A stretch of 64,000 bases of DNA from CAVWSM01 sp963798505 (GCA_963798505.1 CAWCTX010000005.1:1178001-1242000), one strand, 5' to 3'; shown: positions 40,101 through 48,969, counted from the first letter of the stretch. Numbers and translations: made by a program. The notes: generated from the sequence alone by a model not told the origin.

Positions 40101-41662
40101 ACTGCGTGACGCGCTTGGCGTGGCCCTGCCAGTCGGGGTCCCCGAGGCGTTCACCGAGCCGGTGCCTGATCCGCTGGGCGATCTCGTGAGCCGCTACGCC
40201 CGCACCCATGGGCCGTTCGCCGCCACGGATGTCGCCACCCGCCTAGGGCTCGGCGTGGCCGTGGTGCTCGGGATTCTGCACAGACTCGCGGCGGCCGGTC
40301 GGGTGGTCGAAGGAGAGTTCCGGCCCGGTGGCGCCGGCACGGAGTGGTGCGACACCGAGGTCCTGCGCATGCTGCGGCGCCGGTCGCTCGCCGCGCTGCG
40401 GAAAGAGGTCGAGCCGACAGAGCAATCGACACTCGGGCGGTTCCTGCCGGCCTGGCAGCACGTCGGCGGCCGGTTGCGCGGCGTTGACGGGTTGCTCCGG
40501 GTGGTCGAGCAGCTGGCCGGGGCGGCGGTGCCCGCCAGCGCGCTCGAGCGGCTAGTGCTGCCTGCCCGCGTTGCCGACTACTCCCCTGCGTGGCTCGACG
40601 AGCTCATGGCGGCCGGCGAGGTCGTGTGGGTGGGCCACGGGGCTCTGCCGGGCAGCGATGGCTGGGTGTCGCTGCACTCCGCCGAGACCGCGCCGCTCAC
40701 GCTGCCCGATGTCGACCCGTCTTTCGAGGCCGCGCCGCTGCACCAGGCGGTCATCGACACGCTGGCCACCGGCGGTGCCTACTTCTTCCGCCAGCTGTCC
40801 GACGCGGTGGGTGCAACCGACGACCCAGCCGTCGTCACCGCCCTCTGGGATCTCCTGTGGGCGGGGCACGTCACCAACGACACCCTGGCGCCGCTGCGCA
40901 CGCTGATCGCCGGCGGCCGTGGTGCGCATCGCGGGCGGCCGACGCCGGTGCGCAGCCGCTACGGTGGGCGGCGCCCGCGGCTGCCGACGCGCACCGGACC
41001 GCCACTGGCAGCCGGTCGCTGGTCCGCGGTGCCGCAACGCGACGACGACCCGACGAGGCGTGCGCACGCGGCCGCGGAGTCGCTGCTCGATCGGCACGGC
41101 GTACTGACCCGCGGCGCGGTGGTGGCCGAGCGCACTCCGGGCGGTTTCGCGGCCGCCTACAAGGTGCTGTCAGCGTTCGAGGAGTCTGGCCGTTGCCGGC
41201 GGGGCTACTTCGTGGCCGGCCTCGGCGCTGCACAGTTCGCTCTCCCCGGCGCGGTCGACCGGCTGCGCGGCCTGGCCGGAGAGTCCACACCGGCCCTGGT
41301 CCTCGCGGCGACCGACCCGGCCAACCCCTACGGCGCCGCGCTCCCCTGGCCGGATCGCGCCGAGGGTGGCCACCGACCGCGGGCGCAAGGCGGGCGCGCT
41401 CGTCGTGCTGTGCAGCGGAGAGCTCGTCCTCTACGTCGAGCGCGGTGGACGCACCCTGCTCTCTTTCGAGTCATCAGGCGATGACTCCAAACACTTGCAG
41501 CCCGCGGCCGATGCGCTGGCCCTCGCCGTGCGCGACGGCGCGCTTGGCCGCCTCGACGTCGAGCGGGCTGATGGCACGGCCGTGCTCGACACGCCCCTCG
41601 GCCAGGCGCTTGCGCGAGCCGGGTTCCACCAGACACCGCGCGGGCTTCGGCTGCGCAGCTGA
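37132..41662 (+). CDS. lhr: Large ATP-dependent helicase Lhr, one frameshift near 41365
   Basis: About 1510 residues, the full actinobacterial Lhr length. Motif I is SLVVAPTGSGKTLAAFLWAL, motif Ia VLYVSPLKALAVDVERNLRA, motif II SVIVDEVHAVAGTKRGAHLA, motif III GLSATVRPVDEVA, motif IV STIVFANSRRLAERLTARL, and motifs V-VI are in ATSSLELGIDMGAVDLVVQV and GLQRVGRAGHQVG. A winged helix and the long Lhr-specific C-terminal region follow. After YGAALPWPDR one base is off, and the other frame continues RKAGALVVLCSGELVLYVER to the stop. Mycobacterial Lhr is a 3'-5' DNA and RNA:DNA translocase linked to repair. It may share a transcript with the GNAT gene 20 nt downstream. Confidence 0.94.
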
Positions 41663-41683
41663 AAGTCGCTAGGGTCGGCGACC

Positions 41684-42118
41684 GTGGAGCAGGCGCGCGA
41701 CGACGGATACCTGGTCAGCGACGATCCGGCGTTGCTCGACTTCGACGTCGTACACGGGTTTCTCAGCACCTCTTACTGGAGTCCCGGTGTCGGCCGCGAC
41801 GTCGTGGAGCGGGCGGCCGCCGGGTCGCTGAGTGTCGGTCTGTACGCGCCGGACGGTGCGCAGGTCGGCTACGCCAGGGCAGTGACGGACCGTGCGACGT
41901 TCGCCTGGCTGGCCGACGTGTTCGTCTTGCCGGACCACCAGGGTCGCGGGCTCGGCCGGTTCCTCGTGGGTTGGCTGCTCGACCACCCCGAGCTCACTGG
42001 GCTTCGCCGGTGGATGCTCGCGACCGCCGACGCGCACCCGCTCTATGCGCAGCTCGGCTTCACGCCGCTGGACGACCCAGGCAGGTACATGGTCCGACAG
42101 CGCGGCACCCGGCCCTAG
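41684..42118 (+). CDS. GNAT family N-acetyltransferase
   Basis: 144 residues from a GTG at 41684. The acetyl-CoA-binding motif is LADVFVLPDHQGRGLGRFLV, with the preceding strand VGYARAVTDRATFAWLADVF and the C-terminal LRRWMLATADAHPLYAQLGF, then PLDDPGRYMV. It belongs to the small GNAT group that starts with a phenyl/aromatic-rich LSTSYWSPG segment. The substrate is unknown. Its end overlaps the end of the flavin reductase gene on the other strand. Confidence 0.88.
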   Translation: MEQARDDGYLVSDDPALLDFDVVHGFLSTSYWSPGVGRDVVERAAAGSLSVGLYAPDGAQVGYARAVTDRATFAWLADVFVLPDHQGRGLGRFLVGWLLDHPELTGLRRWMLATADAHPLYAQLGFTPLDDPGRYMVRQRGTRP

Positions 42119-42678
42119 TGCAGCTCGTCGCCCGGTCGGTACCACTTCCTGTCGACGTGCAGCAGCGGTGTCTTGCCGAGGCTCGGGAACGCCGTCGACA
42201 CGACCCGCCCGACCGCGAGCGTGTGGTCTCCGGCGTCGACCAGCAGATGCGGGACGCAGTCGACCGCGGCTATTCCCCCGGAGAACACGAGCGCCCCGGA
42301 CCCTCTGGCGCGTACGGTCTGCCACGCGCCGAAGTCGTCGGCATCGGTCGGGTAGCGGTGTCGCGACGCATACCGAGCCAGGTCGAGCTGGTCGTCCGCG
42401 AGGATCGTGAGGGCCCAGCCATCGGCCACGGACAGCGCGTCGTGGATGAAGCTGCCATGCCGTACGGCGGCGACGACGAGCGGCGGCTCGAGGCTGAGCG
42501 AGGCGACGGCCGTCATCGTCAGCCCGCAGTCGCGGCCGACCAGATCAAGCGTCGTGAGGACGCAGACTCCGCTGCCCAGTCGCGCCATCGCGTCCCGGAA
42601 CGCCCGGTCGTCGACCGAGTCGGGCCACCGGCTGGGCTCGCCCGGCGACCACGGGTCCTGCGATGCGTGCGTCGCCAC
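42115..42678 (-). CDS. Flavin reductase family protein
   Basis: 187 residues, split-barrel FMN-binding fold: FRDAMARLGSGVCVLTTLDL, GLTMTAVASLSLEPPLVVAA and LLVDAGDHTLAVGRVVSTAF. Members reduce FMN/FAD with NAD(P)H for a partner monooxygenase, or use flavin directly. No monooxygenase gene is adjacent, so the partner is unknown. Start GTG at 42678. Confidence 0.88.
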   Translation of the reverse strand: MATHASQDPWSPGEPSRWPDSVDDRAFRDAMARLGSGVCVLTTLDLVGRDCGLTMTAVASLSLEPPLVVAAVRHGSFIHDALSVADGWALTILADDQLDLARYASRHRYPTDADDFGAWQTVRARGSGALVFSGGIAAVDCVPHLLVDAGDHTLAVGRVVSTAFPSLGKTPLLHVDRKWYRPGDELH

Positions 42679-42761
42679 ACCTTCTCCAGCCGGAGCAGAT
42701 CTCGTCGCTGCTCCGGGCCAAGCCTAGGTGTCAGACCCGCGCCAGGGCGGCACCCGACAGC

Positions 42762-43946
42762 TCATCCGCCGTTCGGCGGCTGCTCCGTCGCCGCGAAGAG
42801 CGCCGCCCGCGCGTGCGCCAGCCCGGTCAGCAGTGCCCCACGGAGCACGGGCTGCTCGCCCGTCTCGGTCGGGACGACCCGCGGGCTGACCGGCGCCAGG
42901 TGACCGACCTCGGTCGCGATGCGCTCGGCCAGCTTCTCGCCGCCGGCACGGCCGATCTCGCCGGTGAGGACGACGAGACCAGGGTCGACGACAGCGCAGA
43001 TCGCAGCGACACCGACCGCGAGCCGCTGGGCAAGCTCGTTGAGGAACGCAGCGCCACCGGCGTTGCTGGCGGCCGCCTCGCGCACGGCGTCTCCGGCGTC
43101 GCGTGCGGTGAGCCCGTGCTCGCGAGCCAGGTCGGCGACGGCGTCGGCACCGACGAGGCGCTGGAACGCACCCTTGTGTGGTCGCGACACGCTCGTGGGC
43201 AGCGGCACGCCTGGCACCGGGAGGTAGCCGATCTCGCCTGCCGCGCCGGCGCTGCCGCGATGCAGGCGGCCGCCGAGCACGACGGCCATGCCGAGGCCAC
43301 CGCCGACCCAGAACAGCACGAAGTCCTCGACTCCTCGGGCGGCACCCTCATGCTGCTCAGCCACGGCGGAGAGGTTGACGTCGTTCTCGATGATGACCGG
43401 CCGGCGCAGCCCGCGCTCGAGCGTCTGTCGCAGACCCGCGTGCCACTCGGGCAGGTTGAACGCGAACTCGACGTCGCCCGTGGTCGGGTCGACCAGACCC
43501 GGAGTTCCGATGACGACCTCGTGCAGGTCGTCCAGCTTGAGCCCGGCCTTGCGGGTCGCCTTGACGACGCCGGACCGCACAACCTGCGCGGGGTCCTCCG
43601 CATCGGAGACGTCGATGCCGACCTCGCTCACGAGCGCCCCGGTGACGTCGCAGATGGCCGCCGTCACGTGGTGCGGGCCGATGTCGAGCGCGGCCGCGTA
43701 AGCGGCACTGGGGACGACGCCGTAGACCTCGGCGTTGGGGCCGCGTCCGGCGGACTGGGCACCCACGACGTCGACCAGTCCACGGCTCTGCAGGGACGTG
43801 AGCAGCTGCGACGCCGTCACCTTGGACAGGCCGGTGAGCTCGCCCAGCTCGGTGCGGGTGAGCGGGCCATTGTCGAGCAGCAGGCCGAGCGCGGCGCGCT
43901 CATTGATGGCGCGCAGCATGCTCGGGGTGCCGGGACGTCTCGACAT
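42762..43946 (-). CDS. ROK family transcriptional regulator
   Basis: 394 residues. The N-terminal winged helix is seen in GPLTRTELGELTGLSKVTAS and QLLTSLQSRGLVDVVG. The C-terminal sugar-kinase-like domain contains ALDIGPHHVTAAICDVTGAL, VVIGTPGLVDPTTGDVEFAF, VIIENDVNLSAVAEQHEGAA and VLFWVGGGLGMAVVLGGRLH. The zinc-binding CxCGxxGC motif that normally follows the GEIG element is absent (GEIGYLPVPGVPLPTS instead), which is unusual. ROK repressors bind sugars, but no sugar transport or catabolic genes adjoin it. A palindromic site with an AT-rich core lies just upstream and may be its own operator. Confidence 0.9.
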   Translation of the reverse strand: MSRRPGTPSMLRAINERAALGLLLDNGPLTRTELGELTGLSKVTASQLLTSLQSRGLVDVVGAQSAGRGPNAEVYGVVPSAAYAAALDIGPHHVTAAICDVTGALVSEVGIDVSDAEDPAQVVRSGVVKATRKAGLKLDDLHEVVIGTPGLVDPTTGDVEFAFNLPEWHAGLRQTLERGLRRPVIIENDVNLSAVAEQHEGAARGVEDFVLFWVGGGLGMAVVLGGRLHRGSAGAAGEIGYLPVPGVPLPTSVSRPHKGAFQRLVGADAVADLAREHGLTARDAGDAVREAAASNAGGAAFLNELAQRLAVGVAAICAVVDPGLVVLTGEIGRAGGEKLAERIATEVGHLAPVSPRVVPTETGEQPVLRGALLTGLAHARAALFAATEQPPNGG

Positions 43947-43963
43947 GGGGCCGCTCCCTCAAT

Positions 43964-44003
43964 GGGTAACAGTCTTTTCAGTATAGAACGTTACCGGTTA
44001 CCC
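43964..44003. promoter_or_regulatory. Palindromic operator/promoter of the ROK regulator gene
   Basis: GGGTAAC (43964-43970) is mirrored by GTTACC (43990-43995) and again by GGTTACCC (43996-44003), around an AT-rich core (AGTCTTTTCAGTATAGAAC). Repeats of GTAAC/GTTAC are typical of ROK/XylR-like operators. The site is 18 nt upstream of the ROK gene start. Confidence 0.6.
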
Positions 44004-44104
44004 TCGGGAGAGTCGAGGCTCGGACCCTGGCGTCGGCGAGCGCCTGTCAGCCTAGCGTCGCGGCAGCCCCGCAGGCGTCCCGAACACGCGGCACGATGGG
44101 CGCC

Positions 44105-44881
44105 ATGCCCGAGGGCGACACCGTTTGGCGCACTGCCCACCAGCTGCACGAGGCGTTAGCCGGGCAGCTGCTGACGACGAGCGACTTCCGCGTGCCGAGG
44201 TATGCGACTGTCGACCTCACGGGGCGCGCCGTCACCCAGGCACTCGCCCGCGGCAAGCACCTGCTGGTGCGGGTCGAGCCGGATCTCACCGTCCACAGCC
44301 ATCTCGGCATGGATGGCTCCTGGCAGGTCACAGCGGCCGCGCGGCGTCCCACCGGACGCGAGTGGGAGATCCGCGTCGTACTGGCGAACCCGACCCGTCA
44401 GGCACTGGGCTGGCGGCTGCCCGTGCTCGAGGTGGTGCGCCGTGCCGACGAGGAGCGTGCGGTGGGGCCGCTCGGGCCCGACCTGCTCGGTCCCGACTGG
44501 GACCCGGACGAGGCCGTACGCCGCCTCGCGGAGCACCCTGATCGGCCGCTCGGCGAGGCGTTGCTGGATCAGCAGGTGATGGCCGGCGTCGGCAACGCGT
44601 ACAAGTCGGAGATCTGCTTCCTACGCGGTGTCTCGCCGTTTGCACCGGTGTCCGCGGCCGGCGATCTGCACGCGCTGGTCGACCTGGCCCATCGGCTGCT
44701 GGCGGCCAACAAGACCAACGCCGTCCGCGTCGTCACCGGCGACCGCCGACGGCCCACGTGGGTCTATCGCCAGACGACCTGCGCGCGCTGCGGCGAGCGG
44801 ATCCACCGCCAGATGCAAGGGCTCGAGCGAGAGCGCGCGACGTACGTGTGCCCGCGCTGCCAGCCGGGACCGGCCGAATGA
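44105..44881 (+). CDS. nei: Endonuclease VIII-like DNA glycosylase (Fpg/Nei family)
   Basis: 258 residues from the ATG at 44105, which places the catalytic Pro2-Glu3 at MPEGDTVWRTAHQLHEAL. Other conserved parts are LARGKHLLVRVEPDLTVHSH, LLDQQVMAGVGNAYKSEICF and a C-terminal zinc finger TTCARCGERIHRQ to YVCPRCQ. The enzyme removes oxidised pyrimidines and cuts the abasic site by beta,delta-elimination. Nei2-type proteins of actinobacteria match this pattern. It is convergent with clgR, five bases apart. Confidence 0.95.
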   Translation: MPEGDTVWRTAHQLHEALAGQLLTTSDFRVPRYATVDLTGRAVTQALARGKHLLVRVEPDLTVHSHLGMDGSWQVTAAARRPTGREWEIRVVLANPTRQALGWRLPVLEVVRRADEERAVGPLGPDLLGPDWDPDEAVRRLAEHPDRPLGEALLDQQVMAGVGNAYKSEICFLRGVSPFAPVSAAGDLHALVDLAHRLLAANKTNAVRVVTGDRRRPTWVYRQTTCARCGERIHRQMQGLERERATYVCPRCQPGPAE

Positions 44882-44886
44882 CGAGC

Positions 44887-45204
44887 TCAGGCGGCGACGA
44901 CCTCGCGGACTCGGTTGTGCACCTCGTGCCGGTCGTCGCGAACCTCGGCCAGCGCGCCGATGGCGGCGAGCTCGGCACGGGCCAGCTCGTCACTGACCTC
45001 GCGCATCACGGTCGACAGCGGGACGTCGAGGGCCGTGCAGATGGAAGCCAGGAGCTCGGAGGACGCTTCCTTCTGCCCCCGCTCCACCTCCGACAGGTAG
45101 CCCAGGCTCACCCGAGCCGTGGTCGAGACCTCGCGGAGCGTGCGCCCCTGGCGGGTGCGCTGGCGGCGAAGCACGTCGCCCAGTAGCCGTCGAACGAGGA
45201 CCAT
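44887..45204 (-). CDS. clgR: ClgR-type XRE transcriptional regulator
   Basis: 105 residues from the ATG at 45204, with GGAAGGAG upstream. The helix-turn-helix is VLRRQRTRQGRTLREVSTTA and RVSLGYLSEVERGQKEASSE; the C-terminal part begins LLASICTALDVPLSTVMREV. ClgR activates clpP, lon and other proteolysis and repair genes. The protein ends REVVAA; a C-terminal Ala-Ala is the ClpP-dependent degron reported for Streptomyces ClgR, implying the same feedback loop. It lies downstream of cinA, as is usual in actinobacteria. Confidence 0.93.
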   Translation of the reverse strand: MVLVRRLLGDVLRRQRTRQGRTLREVSTTARVSLGYLSEVERGQKEASSELLASICTALDVPLSTVMREVSDELARAELAAIGALAEVRDDRHEVHNRVREVVAA

Positions 45205-45309
45205 GGGCTGCTCCTTCCGCATGCGGGACGACACCGGGACTGCTCCCACGGTACCTGCTCGAAGTCGTGAAGGCTGGGAGTAGCGACGCATGGTGGACAC
45301 CATGCCGGG

Positions 45310-46488
45310 CTAACGAACGGATGTCGAAAGAGATTCCGGCGCGATCACCCGGCGAGCCAGGTCGAGGGCGTGGACGACTGTCTGCGCCTGGATTGTGGCC
45401 CGGTCACCATGCAGCCGCAGGGACCGTACGGACGTGCCGTCGGGACCCGCGGCGGCCACGTGCACCGTGCCCGGCGGCAGGCCGTCCTGCGGGTCGGGGC
45501 CGGCCACGCCCGTCGTCGACAGGCCGTACGTCGCCCGGCAGCGTGCCCGCACCCCCTCCGCCATGAGCGCCGCGGTCTGCTCGTGCACCGGCCCATGCCG
45601 GGCTAGGTGATCAGCGGGCACCCCGAGAAGGTCTCCCTTGAGCTCCGTGGCGTAGGCCACAACACCGCCGCGAAAAATGCGCGACGACCCAGGCAGCGCG
45701 GTCAGCGCGCCGGCCAGGGCGCCTCCGGTCAGCGACTCGGCTGTGGCGCAGGTCGCACCGGCCTCGAGCAGCAGGTCCGTGACCGTCGCTGCGAGGTTCG
45801 GGCCTTGGAAGGCGTCGTCGCCAAGGGCCCGACGCGCCTGCGCCGCGTAGGCCGCGAGGTCTCGCCCGGCCGTCGCCGCGTCATCTCGGACCACCCGAAC
45901 GCGCACCTCCACCAAGCCGGGCGAGACGAGGTAGCTCACCCTCGTACCCGGATCCCTGTCGATCTTCGCCTCGAGGTCGCGCAGCCGCTCGGCGACGGCG
46001 CTCTCCCTGACGCCGACGACGCCGACCGAGCCCGCAACGATGGTCGGCAGCGGTCCGGCTCGGTCTCGCAGCTCCGCCATGACATCCCCCGCCACGATCG
46101 CCTGCATCTCGCGCGGCACACCCGGCACTGCGAAAACGACTCCCCCTGCGACATCGAGGCGGATTCCCGGTTCGGTGCCGACCGGGTTGGGCAGCGGCTT
46201 CGCCGCACCGGGCAGCCGGGCCAGGGCTTCCCGCGTCAGGTCATCCGAGGTGCGTCCGAGACCGCCGGAGACGATCACATACGGGGCGTCCTCCAAGGCG
46301 CGCCGCACCGCCGCCACGATGGCAGTCACGTCGTCGCCCGCGTGGAACGTGCCCTGGACTGAAAGCCCGGCATCGCCGAGGAACCGACCCAGCCACACGG
46401 AATTGGTGTCGGTCACCCGTCCCGAGAGGAGCTCGTCGCCGACCATCACGAGGCACACCCTGCGGGCACGCTCGTCCGCGACGGTCAC
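45310..46488 (-). CDS. cinA: CinA family protein (nicotinamide-nucleotide amidase / damage-inducible)
   Basis: 392 residues. The N-terminal MoCF-like domain (about 1-170) has LVMVGDELLSGRVTDTNSVW, SVQGTFHAGDDVTAIVAAVR and VIVSGGLGRTSDDLTREALA. The C-terminal amidase domain (about 230-385) has CATAESLTGGALAGALTALP, FRGGVVAYATELKGDLLGV and GLSTTGVAGPDPQDGLPPGT. CinA hydrolyses nicotinamide mononucleotide to recycle NAD and can cleave ADP-ribose. The GTG at 46488 overlaps the stop of the MarR gene (GTGA), so it is coupled to that regulator, an uncommon arrangement. Confidence 0.93.
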   Translation of the reverse strand: MTVADERARRVCLVMVGDELLSGRVTDTNSVWLGRFLGDAGLSVQGTFHAGDDVTAIVAAVRRALEDAPYVIVSGGLGRTSDDLTREALARLPGAAKPLPNPVGTEPGIRLDVAGGVVFAVPGVPREMQAIVAGDVMAELRDRAGPLPTIVAGSVGVVGVRESAVAERLRDLEAKIDRDPGTRVSYLVSPGLVEVRVRVVRDDAATAGRDLAAYAAQARRALGDDAFQGPNLAATVTDLLLEAGATCATAESLTGGALAGALTALPGSSRIFRGGVVAYATELKGDLLGVPADHLARHGPVHEQTAALMAEGVRARCRATYGLSTTGVAGPDPQDGLPPGTVHVAAAGPDGTSVRSLRLHGDRATIQAQTVVHALDLARRVIAPESLSTSVR

Positions 46489-46943
46489 CCGCGTTCCTCG
46501 CCGGCCATCAGCACCCGCAGCATCCGCGCGAGCTCGGCCTGCTCGGCCGGTGTGAGGCGCCCGATCAGGCGTGCCGCCTCTTCTTCCCACGCCTCATGCA
46601 GGCTGGCCATGGCACGCGTGCCGCGGGCGGTGAGCTCGACGAGGGTTGCTCGCCGGTCGGTTGGGTCAGGGGCGCGTACGACGAAGCCCTCGCCCTCGAG
46701 CTCGTCGACGAACTGGGTTGCCGAGCGCGCCGCGATGCCCAGCCGATCGGCCAGGTCGCCGACCCGCAGCGGGCCGCCACTGAGCATCCGCAGCACCCGC
46801 ATGCGGCCGTGCGTGAGGCCCAGCGGCTCGACGACGCGCCGGGAAGCATGCCGCAGGCGCCTCGTGACCGAGGCGAGCTGATCGGCAAGGGCGGCGGCGT
46901 CATTGGTGGCCACGGCCGCTGAGTCTAGCGCCGATTTGCCCAT
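46485..46943 (-). CDS. MarR family transcriptional regulator
   Basis: 152 residues, winged-helix fold. LASVTRRLRHASRRVVEPLG, LTHGRMRVLRMLSGGPLRVG, DLADRLGIAARSATQFVDEL and GFVVRAPDPTDRRATLVELT (wing with the DxR motif) are present, and the dimerisation helix is AARLIGRLTPAEQAELARML. It is divergent from the ABC exporter gene at 47009, and a 13-bp palindrome lies 11 nt from its start. It probably represses both itself and the exporter until an inducer binds. Translation is coupled to cinA. Confidence 0.92.
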   Translation of the reverse strand: MGKSALDSAAVATNDAAALADQLASVTRRLRHASRRVVEPLGLTHGRMRVLRMLSGGPLRVGDLADRLGIAARSATQFVDELEGEGFVVRAPDPTDRRATLVELTARGTRAMASLHEAWEEEAARLIGRLTPAEQAELARMLRVLMAGEERG

Positions 46944-46954
46944 CCGCCTCTTAT

Positions 46955-46967
46955 TGAGGTAACCTCA
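46955..46967. promoter_or_regulatory. Palindromic operator between marR-like gene and ABC exporter
   Basis: TGAGGTAACCTCA is a perfect palindrome around a central A, within an AT-rich island (TTAT upstream, CATTA downstream) in a 65-nt divergent promoter. Size and place fit a MarR dimer site controlling both genes. Confidence 0.7.
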
Positions 46968-47008
46968 GCATTACGTTCAAGTGAGAACTGACATGGAAGG
47001 AGGCGCCT

Positions 47009-48889
47009 ATGCACCCCCGTGGCCAGATGAAGCAGTTCATGCGCGACGACTCCGTGAAGCGCCACCAGCTCGCCCCCGGCACCGTTCGCCGGATCCTGCG
47101 ATTCGCCAAGCCCTACCGCCGTGAGCTCGGCGTGTTCCTGGGCCTCGTCCTGGTGGACGCGGCGCTCGGCGCGGCCATTCCCCTGCTGCTCGCCCGCATC
47201 ATCGACGACGGCGTGCTCGGCAACAACCGCGGCCTCGTCGTCGCCCTCTCCCTCGTCGCCGTCGGCATTGCCCTCGCGTCTGCGGTGACCACCCTCGCGC
47301 AGCGCTGGCTGTCCGCCCGCATCGGCGGTGGCCTCGTCTACGACCTGCGCACCCAGGTGTTCGACCACGTGCAGCGCATGCCGCTCGCGTTCTTCAACCG
47401 CACCCAGACCGGCGCCCTCGTCAGCCGCCTGAACGGCGACGTCCAGGGCGCCCAGCAGGCGTTCACCTCGACGCTGTCGAGTGTGGTCAGCAGCATCGCC
47501 ACGCTCGCCATGGTTCTCGCGGCGATGTTGACCCTGTCCTGGCAGGTGACTCTCGTCGCGCTGCTGCTGCTGCCCTTCTTCCTGTTGCCGGCCAAGGCCG
47601 TCGGCCGCAAGCTCGCCGCCATCGCGCAGGAGCGCTACGACCTCAACGCCGCGATGAGCCAGACGATGCAGGAGCGGTTCAACGTCGCAGGAGCTCAGCT
47701 CGTCAAGATCTTCGGCCGCCCCGAGGAGGAGTCGTCCTCGTTCGCCGCGCGCGCCGGCCGGGTGCGCGACATCTCGGCGACGCAGGCGGTCTACGGCAGC
47801 GTTCTCATGGTGTCGCTGTCCCTGCTGGCGGCGGTGTCCACCGCGCTGGTGTACGGCGTCGGTGGCGCGCTGGCCATCAGCGGCACGATCGGCGTCGGCA
47901 CGCTCGTCGCCCTCGCGGCCTACCTGCAGCGGCTCTACAGCCCGATCATGTCGCTGTCCAACCTGCAGGTCGACGTGATGACCGCGCTCGTCAGCTTCGA
48001 GCGGGTCTTCGAGGTGCTCGACCTCGAGCCGATGGTGGCGGAGTCGCCCGATGCCCGGCCACTGTTCACCGACACCGGCGGCGTCGCGGTCGAGTTCGAC
48101 CATGTCGCCTTCGGCTACCCGTCGCCCGACAACGTGTCGCTCGCCTCGCTCGAGTCGGTGGCCACCCTGTCGGCCGAGCCCGGCACGCCGGTGCTGCGCG
48201 ACGTGACGTTCCGCGCCGAGCCCGGGCAGATGATCGCCGTCGTTGGCCCGTCCGGCGCCGGCAAGTCGACCCTCACCGGGCTCGTGTCCCGCATGTACGA
48301 CGTCACCGGCGGTGCGGTGCGGGTCGGCGGCGAAGACGTACGCGACCTGACCCTCTCGTCACTCCGCACCGCCGTCGGGGTGGTCAGCCAGGACGCGCAC
48401 ATGTTCCACGAATCCATCCGCGTCAACCTGCTCTATGCCAGGCCCGAGGCAACCGAGGATGAGCTCGTCGCCGCGTGCCGCGCCGCCCGCATCTGGGAAG
48501 TCATCGAGGCGATGCCCGACGGCCTCGACACGGTGATCGGCGACCGCGGCTACCGGCTGTCCGGTGGCGAGAAGCAGCGGCTCGCAATCGCCCGACTGCT
48601 GCTCAAGGCCCCTGCCGTCGTCGTGCTCGACGAGGCCACCGCCCACCTCGACTCCGAGTCCGAGGCTGCGGTGCAGGAGGCGCTGGCACAGGCGCTGCGG
48701 GGCCGTACGTCCCTCGTCGTCGCGCACCGGCTGTCCACGGTCCGCGACGCCGACGAGATCATCGTCGTCGACGGCGGATGCATCGTGGAGCGCGGAACGC
48801 ATGCCGAGCTGCTTGCCCGCGGAGGTATGTACAACGAGCTCTACCGCACCCAGTTCGCCGACCAGCCGGCAGTGTCCGCGGCGGCCTGA
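47009..48889 (+). CDS. ABC exporter, fused permease and ATPase (multidrug type)
   Basis: 626 residues, start preceded by AAGGAGG. The six-helix transmembrane domain (about 30-330) includes LGVFLGLVLVDAALGAAIPL, DLRTQVFDHVQRMPLAFFNR, TQTGALVSRLNGDV and QLVKIFGRPEEESSSF. The ATPase domain has Walker A VVGPSGAGKSTLTGLVSRMY, Q-loop VGVVSQDAHMFHESIRVNLL, signature YRLSGGEKQRLAIARLLLKA, Walker B VVVLDEATAHLDSESEAAVQ and H-loop VVAHRLSTVRDADEI. It forms a homodimer or pairs with an unlinked half-transporter. An unusual insert (PSPDNVSLASLESVATLSAE) precedes Walker A. It is controlled by the divergent MarR gene. Confidence 0.93.
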   Translation: MHPRGQMKQFMRDDSVKRHQLAPGTVRRILRFAKPYRRELGVFLGLVLVDAALGAAIPLLLARIIDDGVLGNNRGLVVALSLVAVGIALASAVTTLAQRWLSARIGGGLVYDLRTQVFDHVQRMPLAFFNRTQTGALVSRLNGDVQGAQQAFTSTLSSVVSSIATLAMVLAAMLTLSWQVTLVALLLLPFFLLPAKAVGRKLAAIAQERYDLNAAMSQTMQERFNVAGAQLVKIFGRPEEESSSFAARAGRVRDISATQAVYGSVLMVSLSLLAAVSTALVYGVGGALAISGTIGVGTLVALAAYLQRLYSPIMSLSNLQVDVMTALVSFERVFEVLDLEPMVAESPDARPLFTDTGGVAVEFDHVAFGYPSPDNVSLASLESVATLSAEPGTPVLRDVTFRAEPGQMIAVVGPSGAGKSTLTGLVSRMYDVTGGAVRVGGEDVRDLTLSSLRTAVGVVSQDAHMFHESIRVNLLYARPEATEDELVAACRAARIWEVIEAMPDGLDTVIGDRGYRLSGGEKQRLAIARLLLKAPAVVVLDEATAHLDSESEAAVQEALAQALRGRTSLVVAHRLSTVRDADEIIVVDGGCIVERGTHAELLARGGMYNELYRTQFADQPAVSAAA

Positions 48890-48907
48890 GTCAGCCGCGG
48901 GCAACCC

Positions 48908-48969
48908 GCAAACTGAAGCGTTGCGCACGGCACGCCGAGGCGTGTCGCGTGCCGAACGCTTCAGTTTGC
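48908..48969. terminator. Long bidirectional hairpin between ABC exporter and pgsA
   Basis: GCAAACTGAAGCGTT (48908-48922) pairs exactly with AACGCTTCAGTTTGC (48955-48969). Inside, after a 5-nt bulge, CGGCACGC (48928-48935) pairs with GCGTGCCG (48947-48954), giving 23 bp in all. Between convergent genes it can stop transcription from both sides. The pgsA stop codon (48961-48963) lies within the right arm. Confidence 0.85.
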
